This document shows, piece by piece, positions 1-7,474 of a stretch of 21,902 nt of DNA (position 1 is the stretch's first letter; every line of letters begins with the position of its first letter). Under the pieces are notes generated by a model that was not told where the DNA came from, did no database searches, and saw only the letters and a program-made list of their open reading frames with translations. Source of the DNA: a virus; the IMG/VR virus record IMGVR_UViG_3300050821_010675, positions 1 to 21,902 of that record; one strand, 5' to 3'. The translations under genes were made by a program, and so were the position numbers.

Positions 1-6
1 GTCCTC

Positions 7-492
7 CTAAGTTTTTGAAGTCGGATCGAGCCTGCTCGTCCGGTACCTGACCGTAAGACTCAGCTTCGCCGCCGCCAGAGGAGTGTCCCCCTCCTTCGAT
101 GACCACGCTGTTTTTCCTTCTTCTACTTCGCTCGCGAGTCCGCCGAACGTGACGTCGGCGCAGATCGCGAGCATTGCCCAAACGTACAGCGGGTCCAGCG
201 CGGCGTCGGGAGATACGCCGGATGAACCCGCTGCTCGCAATTCGAGTGAGACGGAGAGTTGATGCTCCGTCAGCGGCGCGCGGTATTGCTGCTGACTGAG
301 CGGCTTCGGAGGATCGTCGTCGTTGTAGACCATGATCGCCGGTAGCGAATCGATTTCAATCGGCCGCGTGCGCTCGCGGTGGACCGTGAGACCCGCCGGA
401 GCGTTCGCCGTCGAGCCATCGGGCCTGACTGCGGTCGGCGCACTGAGCGCCGCCACGACCGCGATGACGATTTGTTCCCGGATCGAAGCCAC
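7..492 (-). CDS. tail terminator/completion-like protein (gpU position)
   Basis: 161 residues from a GTG start preceded by a strong GAGGAG site. The alpha/beta pattern (N-terminal helix, a strand around DSLPAIMVYN, then LSVSLELRA) resembles tail-completion or tail-terminator proteins that cap the tail tube and join it to the head. No catalytic motif is visible. Its position supports the role: it follows the capsid, a gpFII-like connector and one beta-rich protein, as U follows FII and Z in lambda. The next gene's ribosome site (AGGAGGAC) starts right after the stop, at the edge of the window, so the tail operon continues to the left. The assignment rests mainly on gene order. Confidence 0.6.
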   Translation of the reverse strand: MASIREQIVIAVVAALSAPTAVRPDGSTANAPAGLTVHRERTRPIEIDSLPAIMVYNDDDPPKPLSQQQYRAPLTEHQLSVSLELRAAGSSGVSPDAALDPLYVWAMLAICADVTFGGLASEVEEGKTAWSSKEGDTPLAAAKLSLTVRYRTSRLDPTSKT

Positions 493-502
493 GAACTCTC
501 CT

Positions 503-943
503 CTACGACGCCGACAGCGTCTGGTTTATCGAAGGCAGCTGGAACCAAACGCCGCCGAGAGCTTCGAGCACGAGCGTGTCGCCGATGGCTCCGCCGAAAG
601 TCGCTTTGTGGTTTGCGCCCGAAGAGATTCCCGCGGTCGTCGCCACGGTGTGAGCGTGCGCCGATTTCGCGATGATCTTCAGGACCTTGCCGTCGTCGGC
701 CGGAGTCGACGGGTTCGCCAGCGTCATGACCTGCACGCCGGTGCCGGAGAGCGTGACGGTTCCCTCTTTCTGGGAGATCGCGCCGGACGCCGTGTAGTCA
801 TTCACCGCGTACAGCTGCTCGATGGCCGCGTCTATCGCGTCCATGTTCGCGGCTTCCGCGGGAACGCCGCCGACGTTGCCCTCCACTTCGTTAATGCCGT
901 GCTGCGGCCTCGTGAGAGCGAGCCGCCCAGATGTTTTCAACAT
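503..943 (-). CDS. beta-rich phage structural protein, possible decoration or head-tail protein
   Basis: 146 residues; ATG with an excellent GAAGGAGG site five bases upstream. The N-terminal third is helical (NMDAIDAAIEQLYAVNDYT). The rest is Gly/Ala/Thr-rich beta sequence ending in a pattern (HAHTV, FGGAIGDTLVLEALGGVW) typical of small beta-barrel decoration or fibre modules in tailed phages. It lies between the gpFII-like connector and the tail-terminator-like gene, where lambda carries Z. A Z-like protein is instead found far away at 13099-13740. A virion role is likely; the exact role is not known. Confidence 0.6.
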   Translation of the reverse strand: MLKTSGRLALTRPQHGINEVEGNVGGVPAEAANMDAIDAAIEQLYAVNDYTASGAISQKEGTVTLSGTGVQVMTLANPSTPADDGKVLKIIAKSAHAHTVATTAGISSGANHKATFGGAIGDTLVLEALGGVWFQLPSINQTLSAS

Positions 944-961
944 GCCTGCCTCCTTCGAAAT

Positions 962-1273
962 TTAGACTCCGAGTAAGAGCTTCGTGAGACCGCCGTCGCT
1001 TTCGCGGAGCCGCTCGCGAACCGTGAAGTTCTTAGCGTTCACTACGACCGCATCGCCCACCTTCAACGTGGGAAACGCCGAGGATTGCACAGTGAGGGTT
1101 GTCGCCGTCGCGATGACTTCACCGCGCGTCGCGTCCTGCACGAAAATCTGATCCGCCTCGTCCAGCAAACCAATCCCCGCCACACCGCCCACGGTGATCG
1201 CGATTCCCATGTCCCTCATCAAAGCGGGGATATCGGAATCGCCGAACGCCGCAGCGGTGGACGGGGTCGGCAT
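962..1273 (-). CDS. head-tail connector, gpFII-like
   Basis: 103 residues. The profile matches the lambda gpFII / head-tail joining family: short N-terminus, a beta strand with ITVGGVAGIGLLDEADQ, central TATTLTVQSSAFPTLKVGDAVVV, then a VRERLRESDGGLTKLLL ending. These proteins sit under the portal ring and form the interface for the tail. The ATG directly follows the stop of the preceding small gene (TAA-ATG); the ribosome site AAGGACG is further away than usual, so translation may be coupled. Length is normal for the family. The identification comes from pattern plus position. Confidence 0.72.
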   Translation of the reverse strand: MPTPSTAAAFGDSDIPALMRDMGIAITVGGVAGIGLLDEADQIFVQDATRGEVIATATTLTVQSSAFPTLKVGDAVVVNAKNFTVRERLRESDGGLTKLLLGV

Positions 1274-1555
1274 TTATTTCTTGTCGTCCTTCTCGCGCTT
1301 CACCTTCGGAGTCGGACCGGAAAGTTTTTCCGGCTTGGGATCGGTGTTGGTCGGATGCTCCATCCGATTGACAACACCGGCCGACGGCTCCGGCACATCG
1401 CCCTCTTCGAGATGGTCGACCGCGGACCCTTCGCCGATGAGTCGTGCCGCGAGAGGACGCGAGACGTTGAACACGCTGTCCTTTTCCGCGTGCTCGCCGT
1501 CGAGAATGATGTGACGGGTGAGCCGAATCTTTCGCACGTTCCTTCGTTCCTGCAT
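1274..1555 (-). CDS. small charged protein downstream of capsid gene
   Basis: 93 residues; ATG with a GAGAGGCGAG region upstream. The N-terminal half looks folded (KIRLTRHIILDGEHAEKDSVF, then LAARLIGEGSAVDHL), a beta/alpha pattern seen in small proteins next to capsid genes that bind the edge of the capsid or assist head completion. The C-terminus is a disordered Pro/Lys tail (PKPEKLSG, KVKREKDDKK). It sits between the capsid gene and the gpFII-like gene, the slot of lambda FI. The FI-like role is inferred from position only. Confidence 0.6.
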   Translation of the reverse strand: MQERRNVRKIRLTRHIILDGEHAEKDSVFNVSRPLAARLIGEGSAVDHLEEGDVPEPSAGVVNRMEHPTNTDPKPEKLSGPTPKVKREKDDKK

Positions 1556-1578
1556 TGCTCGCCTCTCTTCTGCGGCTC

Positions 1579-1600
1579 AGGCGGACCCGGAGGTCCGCCT
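1579..1600 (-). promoter_or_regulatory. perfect hairpin after capsid gene
   Basis: AGGCGGACC and GGTCCGCCT form a perfect 9-bp stem around a 4-base loop in the 88-base gap between the capsid stop and the next start. There is no T run after it in the reading direction, so it is not a standard terminator. A 3' stem could protect capsid message from exonucleases or lower read-through, which fits the need for far more capsid than connector. Confidence 0.55.
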
Positions 1601-1643
1601 GTCGCACGCTTGGATTTTGCCGCGGCATGAGCCGCGGGAAGGA

Positions 1644-3797
1644 CTACGTGGTGACGATGAACTTCGCGACAACGAACGCGACGGGGTACTTCAGCGTCAC
1701 GTCGGTGAGCATGAACGTGGTGAGTTCGATCATGCCCTGCTTCTTCAGGCGGTAGGGGTCCACCACCAGTTCGAAGCCGCTCCCCCACATGCCGATGACC
1801 ATCGTCTCGAAGATTCCACGGATGAGCGTGTGCAGAGTCGCGCCGCTCGAACCCTTCGTGGAGTTCTTGGTGACTTGGTTCGAAGAGCGCGCGCGGTAGC
1901 CGTCAACCGTGGAGTCGTCCGCCCAGATCGGCAAACCGATGGTGTTCCCCAAGCGAGCCGTGCGCTTGAGAGACGATTTGATTCCCGGCGTGGTCAGCCA
2001 TGCGCCGTCGCCGAGTTGATCCGCGTTCGCGTCTTCGAGCAGTTCGGACATCTTGACGATGTCGTCCCACGATAGCGCGCCGCCGTTGCCAGCATCCGCG
2101 ATGGCCACATACGACTGAACGCCAGACGTGGAGCCGATGCCGAGAGGTTGGTTCGAGCCGCCGCCGACGATGGCGACGCTGTCCACGGCGAGAGCCATGT
2201 CGCGAGCCAGGTCTTCACGCACGAGAGTGTCGACGTCCACCACCGCCTGCGCGAGCAATTGCCGCGAGTAGCTGCTCGAAGATTGGTACGTCTTCGGGGA
2301 GCTTGCGATGGAGCCGAGAGTCAGCGCGGAGTCCGCCACGTCGGAACCGGGATTTTCTCCAACCCACGAGCCGGACGCTTTCCCGGTCTGCTTCGGGTAG
2401 GAGACGTTGTCGCGGAGACCCGCGATGGTGCGCGCGCCGAGTTCCTTCACGCGCATCGAGTTGTACAGAAACTGAATGAACTCACCCGGCTCGGTGAATT
2501 TCAGTTCCTGCCCTGCGGTCGCCGTGCCGGAGTCCAGACCGGCGCGCATTTCGAAGAGCTTCGGGTACTTCGCCCGGAGTTCCGGCGTCATGGCGTGACG
2601 TATGCTCCACGGGATGAACAAACCACCGTGGCGCGAACCCTTCCAATCTTTCTCGATGGTGTCGCTGATCTCCATCTCGAAAGAGTTCTCACGCTTCGAG
2701 GACCCGCCACTGGATGCGGCCTCGATGTTTTTCACGGCGGTCATGATCCCGCGCGCGAGGTTGTATTCCTTCTGCTCTTTTTCGGTCAGGTCTACCCGCT
2801 CCTGGCCGTCGGTTGGCGGCTGCACGAGCGTTTTCCCGCCGCGCTTCGCCACTTCCTCCAGAACGAACCGCGAGAACTCGTCGACGGATTTACCGCCAGC
2901 GACGAACTCGGCTGCCTTTTCCTGATCGATTCCGTGGACCTTGCCGAGCCGAATGATTTCAGCGGCGGCGGTCCGGGAGTCGTTTACAGCTGTTGCTGTA
3001 TTTGGTTCCACTTTGACCTCCTTGAGATTCGGCTCGGAAGCCGGATTTGCACTGCGAACTAAAACTGGGTACTGCCGGTCCCCGGCCTTGCGGTCGTTGC
3101 CGACCGTCGGATCGGCGGGGACGCCTACAGAACTTGCCTCCATCGGGGTCCACTTCGACGCACGGTACGTGTCGCCCTCGTCCTTCGAACTCGTCACGAG
3201 GGTGTACTCGTTCACCATGTAGCCGACGGAGATGAACCGCCGAATGCCGTCCTGAATGTCCTGTTTGATCTGCTGCGCCGGAGCGCTGCGAGAGAAACGG
3301 ACTTCGCCGCGGAGCTTCTTGTCGTCTCCGACTTTCACCTTCTCGACGATGCCGATGACCGACTTCGCGTCGTGGGAATCCAGAAAAGAGAGTCCGCGCT
3401 TCGCGCGCGATAGGTCGACCGCGTCGGCCGAATGGTCTAGGACTTCTTTCCCGAACCATCGATCGACCGGGTACTCCGAAGAGATCGAAATGGCGAAACG
3501 GTCTTCGTCGCGTTTCCCCGCCGCCTCGTCTTCTTCGTTGTCCGTGTCGTCCGAATTTTCGTCGGCGTCGTCGTCATCGTCCTCTTCGTCATCGTCCGCG
3601 GAATCGGCCGGCTTCCCCGCGGCTGCTTTCTTCTTGCGCTCCTCCTCGGCCGCGGCGCGCGCAGCGACCTCCTCCGGCGTGAGAACTTTCTTCTGGCGCC
3701 TCTTGATCGGCTTCATCTCCAGAACTTCGAACTCGCGCGAGAGCATCGGGAGCGAGTCGCCGAGCTTTTCTTTTGTCCTTACCAGCGTTGGGTTCAT
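1644..3797 (-). CDS. prohead protease - HK97-fold major capsid fusion protein
   Basis: 717 residues; ATG overlaps the portal stop by four bases (ATGA) with AGGAGG just upstream. Three parts are visible. Residues 1-95 are charged, with an unusual Asp/Glu run at about 68-91. Residues 96-235 resemble a U35/HK97 prohead protease: the FLDSHD segment puts a candidate catalytic His at 142 and FISVGY a candidate Ser at 190. Residues 275-370 are a helical scaffold-like delta region. Residues 375-717 are the HK97-fold capsid, with an RVKELGARTI stretch, GVQSYV, a DAAW-like DGAWLTTPGI and a beta-rich end. Protease, scaffold and shell are thus made as one chain and probably self-cleave near residue 370. 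Such fusions are known in phages but less common than separate genes. Confidence 0.93.
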   Translation of the reverse strand: MNPTLVRTKEKLGDSLPMLSREFEVLEMKPIKRRQKKVLTPEEVAARAAAEEERKKKAAAGKPADSADDDEEDDDDDADENSDDTDNEEDEAAGKRDEDRFAISISSEYPVDRWFGKEVLDHSADAVDLSRAKRGLSFLDSHDAKSVIGIVEKVKVGDDKKLRGEVRFSRSAPAQQIKQDIQDGIRRFISVGYMVNEYTLVTSSKDEGDTYRASKWTPMEASSVGVPADPTVGNDRKAGDRQYPVLVRSANPASEPNLKEVKVEPNTATAVNDSRTAAAEIIRLGKVHGIDQEKAAEFVAGGKSVDEFSRFVLEEVAKRGGKTLVQPPTDGQERVDLTEKEQKEYNLARGIMTAVKNIEAASSGGSSKRENSFEMEISDTIEKDWKGSRHGGLFIPWSIRHAMTPELRAKYPKLFEMRAGLDSGTATAGQELKFTEPGEFIQFLYNSMRVKELGARTIAGLRDNVSYPKQTGKASGSWVGENPGSDVADSALTLGSIASSPKTYQSSSSYSRQLLAQAVVDVDTLVREDLARDMALAVDSVAIVGGGSNQPLGIGSTSGVQSYVAIADAGNGGALSWDDIVKMSELLEDANADQLGDGAWLTTPGIKSSLKRTARLGNTIGLPIWADDSTVDGYRARSSNQVTKNSTKGSSGATLHTLIRGIFETMVIGMWGSGFELVVDPYRLKKQGMIELTTFMLTDVTLKYPVAFVVAKFIVTT

Positions 3798-5359
3798 CGA
3801 CCCCTCCTGAGCGAAATGATTCGGCGCGCTCCCGCGACCGCGTGTTTCTTACTGTCGTCCTTGCCATCAGCGTCCGCCTCCGGCTGGCCCTCTTCGTCTT
3901 CCTCGTCGACCTTGTCGACCGGCCCCTTGTCCACCACCGGAGCCTTGGCGGTGATCGTCAAGTGCAGATCGTTCTCGTCGGCCATGCGCTCCTCTTCGGC
4001 CAGCTGCTCGAAGATTTCCTCGACATCGCCGCCCTGCTCTGACACAAGCGCGTCGCGGGACGTGAGTCCCGCGCCGATGCCGAGGATTCCGGCCTGCACG
4101 TCTTTGAGCGGATCGACCCAGAGCCATCCCCGCGGTTCCCACTTCCCCTCGCAAAATCTCGAGGGATCGCGCGAGTCGAGCACCAAAGCGCCGGTGAGCA
4201 GCGCCATCGAGAGCCACGGCTCGAACGTCGGCTGCAGAAAATTTTCCTTCATGAAACTCTGCATCTGCTTCCACTGGTCGCGCTCGATGAGCAGACCGGA
4301 GCGCATGCTCGAATAGTTCACGCCTTCGAGGTCGCACGCGAGCGCGTTGTAGGAGACGCCGAGAGAACTGGCTACGAACCGGAGCATCGCCTTCACAAAC
4401 GTAGGGAACGCGCCGGACGGGTGATCGGGAGACCACGCCTGAAACTCCATCCCCGGAGGCAGCTGCTCGATGACACCCGGCTCCGCATTGATCCGGTACT
4501 TCGCGTCGGGGTTCGGTTCGACGAACGTGGACGCGTCGACGGTTTTCAGGAAACCCATCTTTGCGGCGCCGGTGCGCGCCGCCACGAGTTCCGCTTCGAC
4601 GTAGCCGCCGAGCATTCGAAGTTCGACCATGCACGGGTGATAGACCGTGATCCCGCGGGTTTGATTCACGCGCTCCGGGTCGTACAGATGGAGGATCTGG
4701 TCGGCCGGGATTCGCGTTCGGAGTAAAGAGCCTCCGAGATCGGAGGGATGCTTTTCATTGATGTGGTAGGCGACCGGCCGTCCCCACTCGTCGACTTCCA
4801 CTCCCATCCGAATCTCGTTCTCCTGCTTCGACGGCGCGCGCGAAAACAAATGGTCGAGTTGATCCGCGTCGATGAGTTGGAGCGCGAACCCGAATTTATT
4901 CGGGAAGCCGAGGACCTTCCGAATGAACACCTCGCCGTCCGTCTGCATGTTCTTCAGCGCGAGCACCTGCACCGCGCGAAAAGAAAGTTTGCCGTCGACG
5001 GTGCAGTTTCCCTTTTTCCCCCACTCCTTCCACGCCGCCTCGATTTTTTGATTGAAGAGCGTGTTCAGAGTCTTGTCGTTGTTCCGCACCTGGGCCTTGT
5101 AGCCGATGCCCTTCTCGCCGAGCACGTTCGCCACGAGTAGCTTCAGGTAGGACTTTGCGACGGGATTATTGCGGGAGAGTTCGCGAGCGCGCGCGCGGAG
5201 CAGGCGCATGTTGCCTTTGATTTCCTGATCGGCGGAGAGGATCGAAGCGACCCAATCCATCGTGAAGCGACCGCCGGTCGCTCCGTTGAAAACGGTGAGA
5301 CCGCGCGTTTTGCCTGTCAGGAACGCGGCGACGCGCCGCAGTACGGTGAGAGCGTTCAC
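3794..5359 (-). CDS. portal protein, lambda family
   Basis: 521 residues from the GTG that overlaps the preceding stop by four bases (GTGA); an in-frame start nine codons earlier lacks a better ribosome site. It forms the ring at the capsid vertex through which DNA is pumped. Lambda-type portal marks include RARARELSRNNPVAKSYLKLL near the N-terminus, LQLIDADQLD, the GRPVAYHI strand, an LHLYDPERVNQTRG segment, and the stretch containing GVSYNALACDLEGVNYSSMR, typical of this family. The C-terminal 60 residues are an acidic then Arg-rich tail. It lies between a gpW-like adaptor and the protease-capsid fusion, the lambda W-B-C order. Confidence 0.94.
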   Translation of the reverse strand: MNALTVLRRVAAFLTGKTRGLTVFNGATGGRFTMDWVASILSADQEIKGNMRLLRARARELSRNNPVAKSYLKLLVANVLGEKGIGYKAQVRNNDKTLNTLFNQKIEAAWKEWGKKGNCTVDGKLSFRAVQVLALKNMQTDGEVFIRKVLGFPNKFGFALQLIDADQLDHLFSRAPSKQENEIRMGVEVDEWGRPVAYHINEKHPSDLGGSLLRTRIPADQILHLYDPERVNQTRGITVYHPCMVELRMLGGYVEAELVAARTGAAKMGFLKTVDASTFVEPNPDAKYRINAEPGVIEQLPPGMEFQAWSPDHPSGAFPTFVKAMLRFVASSLGVSYNALACDLEGVNYSSMRSGLLIERDQWKQMQSFMKENFLQPTFEPWLSMALLTGALVLDSRDPSRFCEGKWEPRGWLWVDPLKDVQAGILGIGAGLTSRDALVSEQGGDVEEIFEQLAEEERMADENDLHLTITAKAPVVDKGPVDKVDEEDEEGQPEADADGKDDSKKHAVAGARRIISLRRGR

Positions 5360-5967
5360 TGTTGCAACCCCGTGACGTCCTGCCACGTCGGCGGGTAGTC
5401 CGGCGACTCGGGCTCCAGATCGAACTGCACTCGATAAGGCACGCCGAGTTGACCGGGGTGGTTCTGACGCCAGATCGCTGCGCGAAGTTCACCGCGGATC
5501 GTCCGCAATTCGGCGATGGGGATTTTCGAGACGGAGCGTCCGGCGATTTGGTACGCCTGAATGTCCGACGTGAGCCGCCCCTGAATTGCGGCCTCCACCA
5601 CCACGAGCGTCTGCTCCTCCCACGTATTGAACGCACCGGCCGCGGCCGTGGCCACGTTCGGCTCGATGTTGATCACCAGTTCGTCGCCGGTGAGGTCGTA
5701 CACTTCGCCTGTCCCAGAGTTCGTGAGCCGTTCGGCATAGCGGAATGGACCGGGGTTGAGAGACGCGGTGTCAGAGGGGATGAATTCAATCTGGAAGATG
5801 TTGTCGAGGATCGTCGCGGCTTTGTTGAATTTCTGGGTGAGACCGTTCAGGTAGATCGTGTACAGCCAGCCGTCGCTCGGTTGGAAGTCCCCGAAAGAGC
5901 GCGTGAACTTGACCGTCGTCCCGGCAGGGAAGTGGTCAGGCACGACGTCGGGGATGATCGGCGGCAT
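5356..5967 (-). CDS. gpW-like head-tail joining protein with extra N-terminal beta domain
   Basis: 203 residues. The first ~115 residues are beta-rich (VKFTRSFGDFQPSDGWLYTIYL, YAERLTNSGTGEVYDL). The rest contains a gpW-type pattern: a helix, then YQIAGRSVSKIPIAELRTIR, resembling the lambda gpW arrangement of helix, short hairpin and helix. gpW fills the gap between portal and tail connector. Position directly before the portal matches. No Shine-Dalgarno site is visible before the ATG, and the start lies only about 30 bases after a terminator-like hairpin, so translation initiation here is unusual. The gpW call is moderate; the N-terminal domain is unassigned. Confidence 0.62.
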   Translation of the reverse strand: MPPIIPDVVPDHFPAGTTVKFTRSFGDFQPSDGWLYTIYLNGLTQKFNKAATILDNIFQIEFIPSDTASLNPGPFRYAERLTNSGTGEVYDLTGDELVINIEPNVATAAAGAFNTWEEQTLVVVEAAIQGRLTSDIQAYQIAGRSVSKIPIAELRTIRGELRAAIWRQNHPGQLGVPYRVQFDLEPESPDYPPTWQDVTGLQQ

Positions 5968-5975
5968 GCAAGGAA

Positions 5976-5991
5976 AATAGCTGAATAGCTG
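5976..5991. repeat. direct repeat AATAGCTG x2
   Basis: Two adjacent copies of AATAGCTG lie just upstream of the gpW-like start, in the place where a ribosome site would be expected. They are short enough to be chance, but may be a binding site. Confidence 0.35.
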
Positions 5992-5996
5992 GAGGG

Positions 5997-6020
5997 AAAA
6001 ATACCTGAGACTTTCTCAGG
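5997..6020 (-). terminator. intrinsic terminator before head genes
   Basis: On the minus strand ACCTGAGA and TCTCAGGT form a perfect 8-bp stem with a 3-base loop, followed at once by ATTTTTCCC. This is the shape of a rho-independent terminator for the lysis/accessory cassette. Because the gpW-like gene starts about 30 bases later, it would have to act as an attenuator or be overcome by antitermination for head genes to be expressed from upstream. Confidence 0.65.
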
Positions 6021-6039
6021 TTACGGAAGTTCTAATGAG

Positions 6040-6074
6040 GACGGCTCCCGAAGTCGGGGGACAGGGGAGCCGTC
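6040..6074. repeat. 10-bp inverted repeat with nested palindrome
   Basis: GACGGCTCCC and GGGAGCCGTC pair perfectly over 10 bp around a 15-base loop. One arm overlaps an internal palindrome, CCCGA-AG-TCGGG, so two exclusive foldings are possible. It lies just before the terminator hairpin in transcription order. The arrangement recalls attenuators or protein-binding RNA sites. The rest of the 5968-6150 gap holds no gene that I can see. Confidence 0.5.
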
Positions 6075-6150
6075 GGGGTGGTAGGAACTACGGTCTGCGG
6101 GATTTTAGAGTCGAGCAGGGATTCGCGGCTGTTCATTTCTGGACAGCCCG

Positions 6151-6369
6151 CTATGATGCTTCCTCATTCGCGCGTGCGCCGTCAAGTTCTTTAATCGTTA
6201 GACGGACCTCGCGGATACGCTTCCCCTTGAGCGCCGCGCGCGCGCGGAGTTCAGCGAGACCGCGCGCCGCGGCCGTGTCCATCTCCGCGGCCTTCGCGAC
6301 ACAAGACTGGAACGCGGCGTGCGCCGGTTTCACTTCGGGAAAGAACGCGGAGACGCTGAAGGACCTCAT
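6151..6369 (-). CDS. small basic helical protein, unknown
   Basis: 72 residues; ATG in an ATGA overlap with the previous gene and a GGAGGAGG site. The sequence is mostly helical and basic (MRSFSVSAFF, then FQSCVAKAAEMDTAAARGLAELRARAALKGKRI, REVRLTIKEL). No known domain recognised. It closes the cassette between terminase and head genes and is followed by the structured intergenic region. A small nucleic-acid-binding or lysis-accessory role would be a guess. Confidence 0.6.
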   Translation of the reverse strand: MRSFSVSAFFPEVKPAHAAFQSCVAKAAEMDTAAARGLAELRARAALKGKRIREVRLTIKELDGARANEEAS

Positions 6370-6524
6370 CGCCTCCTCCGCGCGGCGCGCTTGATGCGAC
6401 GCCGCTCGCGGAGCCGCTCCAGATCGCGTTTGAACTCCGGCGACTGCCACGCGCGGACCGCGTCGCGCGCGAAGTAAACCACGGCGCAAAACGCCGCCAC
6501 AAAAAGCGCTTCCTGAATCGTCAT
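6366..6524 (-). CDS. single-helix membrane protein
   Basis: 52 residues; ATGA overlap with the preceding stop and GGAGG nine bases upstream. One hydrophobic helix at about residues 5-19 (EALFVAAFCAVVYFA) is followed by a strongly basic C-terminal helix ending in RRRIKRAARRRR. By the positive-inside rule the tail is cytoplasmic, an N-out topology as in some pinholins and small lysis proteins. It lies six genes after the endolysin in a lysis-like cassette. A holin or lysis-accessory role is possible but unproven. Confidence 0.55.
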   Translation of the reverse strand: MTIQEALFVAAFCAVVYFARDAVRAWQSPEFKRDLERLRERRRIKRAARRRR

Positions 6525-6739
6525 GAGCCGTAGCCTCCGAAACCCTCCGCGCGGTCCGCACACTCGTCGCATTGGTAACCGCGAGCGCGGTCGGCGGGGG
6601 TGAGTTTGTTTTTCTTCCCGCAGTTCGGACAGGGGAGGTTCCGCGGGTTGCGCTTCGAGGCGGCGCGAAGAGCGGAGCGTCCGCCGGGATCGGCGAAGTC
6701 GATGCGGTCGCCGTCTTCGAAATCATCTTCGTGTGGCAT
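6521..6739 (-). CDS. small zinc-ribbon protein
   Basis: 72 residues; ATG with AGGAG upstream. The C-terminal half has paired Cys motifs CPNC and CDEC separated by about 16 residues, a zinc-ribbon arrangement; the N-terminal half is acidic and probably disordered (HEDDFEDGD). Such proteins often bind nucleic acid or partner proteins in phages. Function unknown. It ends in an ATGA overlap with the next gene. Confidence 0.65.
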   Translation of the reverse strand: MPHEDDFEDGDRIDFADPGGRSALRAASKRNPRNLPCPNCGKKNKLTPADRARGYQCDECADRAEGFGGYGS

Positions 6740-6748
6740 GGGTTTCTC

Positions 6749-6949
6749 CTATTCGAGCATGTCGAGAATGAACTGCACGACCTTCGGCTCCGCCTTTCGT
6801 TCGCGGAGCACGACGATCAAATCCCTGTCCATGAAGTAGCCGGACGGAATTCCGTAGTCGTTGTCGGGGATGAACGTGTAGATACCGCTCGCGATTTTTT
6901 GCGCGCGGCGCTCCGCGGTGAAGTGGAGCCACTGCGTCATCTTGATCAC
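6749..6949 (-). CDS. small protein, unknown
   Basis: 66 residues using the GTG that overlaps the previous stop by four bases (GTGA), with AAAGGAG eight bases upstream; an ATG three codons later is an alternative. Beta/alpha pattern: WLHFTAERRAQKIASGIY, then DLIVVLRERKAEPKVVQFILDMLE. No known family recognised. The strong ribosome site and tight coupling support a real gene. Confidence 0.6.
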   Translation of the reverse strand: MIKMTQWLHFTAERRAQKIASGIYTFIPDNDYGIPSGYFMDRDLIVVLRERKAEPKVVQFILDMLE

Positions 6950-7194
6950 AGACCGAACTCCTTTCGTTTGGATTCGAGCTTCGCGACGACCGCGGCGACG
7001 GAGAACACGGCGAGCGGCGAAGAGCAGGTAGAGCCGGTCAAAGGATCGCGGAAGAGAACTAACCCTTCCCACGCGCCGAGCCACTGCGCCCCGGCGAGTT
7101 CGACCACGCGCTCCTCTTTGGTAACCGTAACGATTTCGTGCATGAAAGCCTCCCCCATCAATTCCGCGAGCGAGTGCAGCGCCGCCGCGTTCAC
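6946..7194 (-). CDS. small protein, unknown
   Basis: 82 residues from a GTG overlapping the upstream stop (GTGA). Helical N-terminus (LHSLAELMGEAFMHEIV), a beta-like middle (RVVELAGAQWLGAWEGLVLFRDP), and a C-terminal helix with basic residues (AAVVAKLESKRKEFGL). No known domain recognised. It sits within the endolysin-proximal cassette. Only a weak ribosome site is visible, so translation is probably coupled. Confidence 0.5.
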   Translation of the reverse strand: MNAAALHSLAELMGEAFMHEIVTVTKEERVVELAGAQWLGAWEGLVLFRDPLTGSTCSSPLAVFSVAAVVAKLESKRKEFGL

Positions 7195-7319
7195 GGCCGC
7201 ACCACCGACAGATACATCCCCACGAGGATCGCCACGGCCGAGAGGATCACGAGCGCCTTCGAGAGCCGTGGGAACTCAGCGAAAAACCAAACGAGCATCA
7301 CGAGCGGGAAGCGCTTCAT
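7191..7319 (-). CDS. 42-residue single-helix membrane protein, holin candidate
   Basis: Starts at an ATGA overlap with GAGGTGAAGCC upstream. The whole protein is a short basic N-terminus, one amphipathic stretch (LVMLVWFFAEFPRLSK), a clear hydrophobic helix (ALVILSAVAILVGMYLSVV) and a basic end. Two genes after the endolysin in a co-translated chain, this is the best placed small membrane protein to be a holin or pinholin. No family motif confirms it. Confidence 0.58.
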   Translation of the reverse strand: MKRFPLVMLVWFFAEFPRLSKALVILSAVAILVGMYLSVVRP

Positions 7320-7474
7320 GGCTTCACCTTGAGGCGCTTCAGTTCGTCGGCAACGAGACGCGCGAGAACTTTCTTCATTGGTTGGCCAGATACTGCGGCG
7401 AGAATCTTCAGCGACCGCCGGACCTCGGTAGTGGTGTAGATGAGAGCGCAGCCTTCGCTTTTCAGAATTGTCAT
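7316..7474 (-). CDS. ribbon-helix-helix-like small DNA-binding protein
   Basis: 52 residues; ATGA overlap with the endolysin stop and TTGGAG upstream. A strand (GCALIYTTTEVRRSLKIL) then helix, short turn (SGQPM) and second helix (KKVLARLVADELKRL) is the Arc/MetJ ribbon-helix-helix layout, which binds DNA as a dimer through the strand. If so, it may regulate the cassette it is in, perhaps through the inverted repeat before the endolysin. The fold is inferred from pattern only. Confidence 0.58.
   Translation of the reverse strand: MTILKSEGCALIYTTTEVRRSLKILAAVSGQPMKKVLARLVADELKRLKVKP

Noticed and set aside
3555-3620. Low-complexity GTC/CGT-like run opposite the capsid gene
   Set aside because: It is the complement of the Asp/Glu codon run in the capsid precursor, not a separate repeat element.
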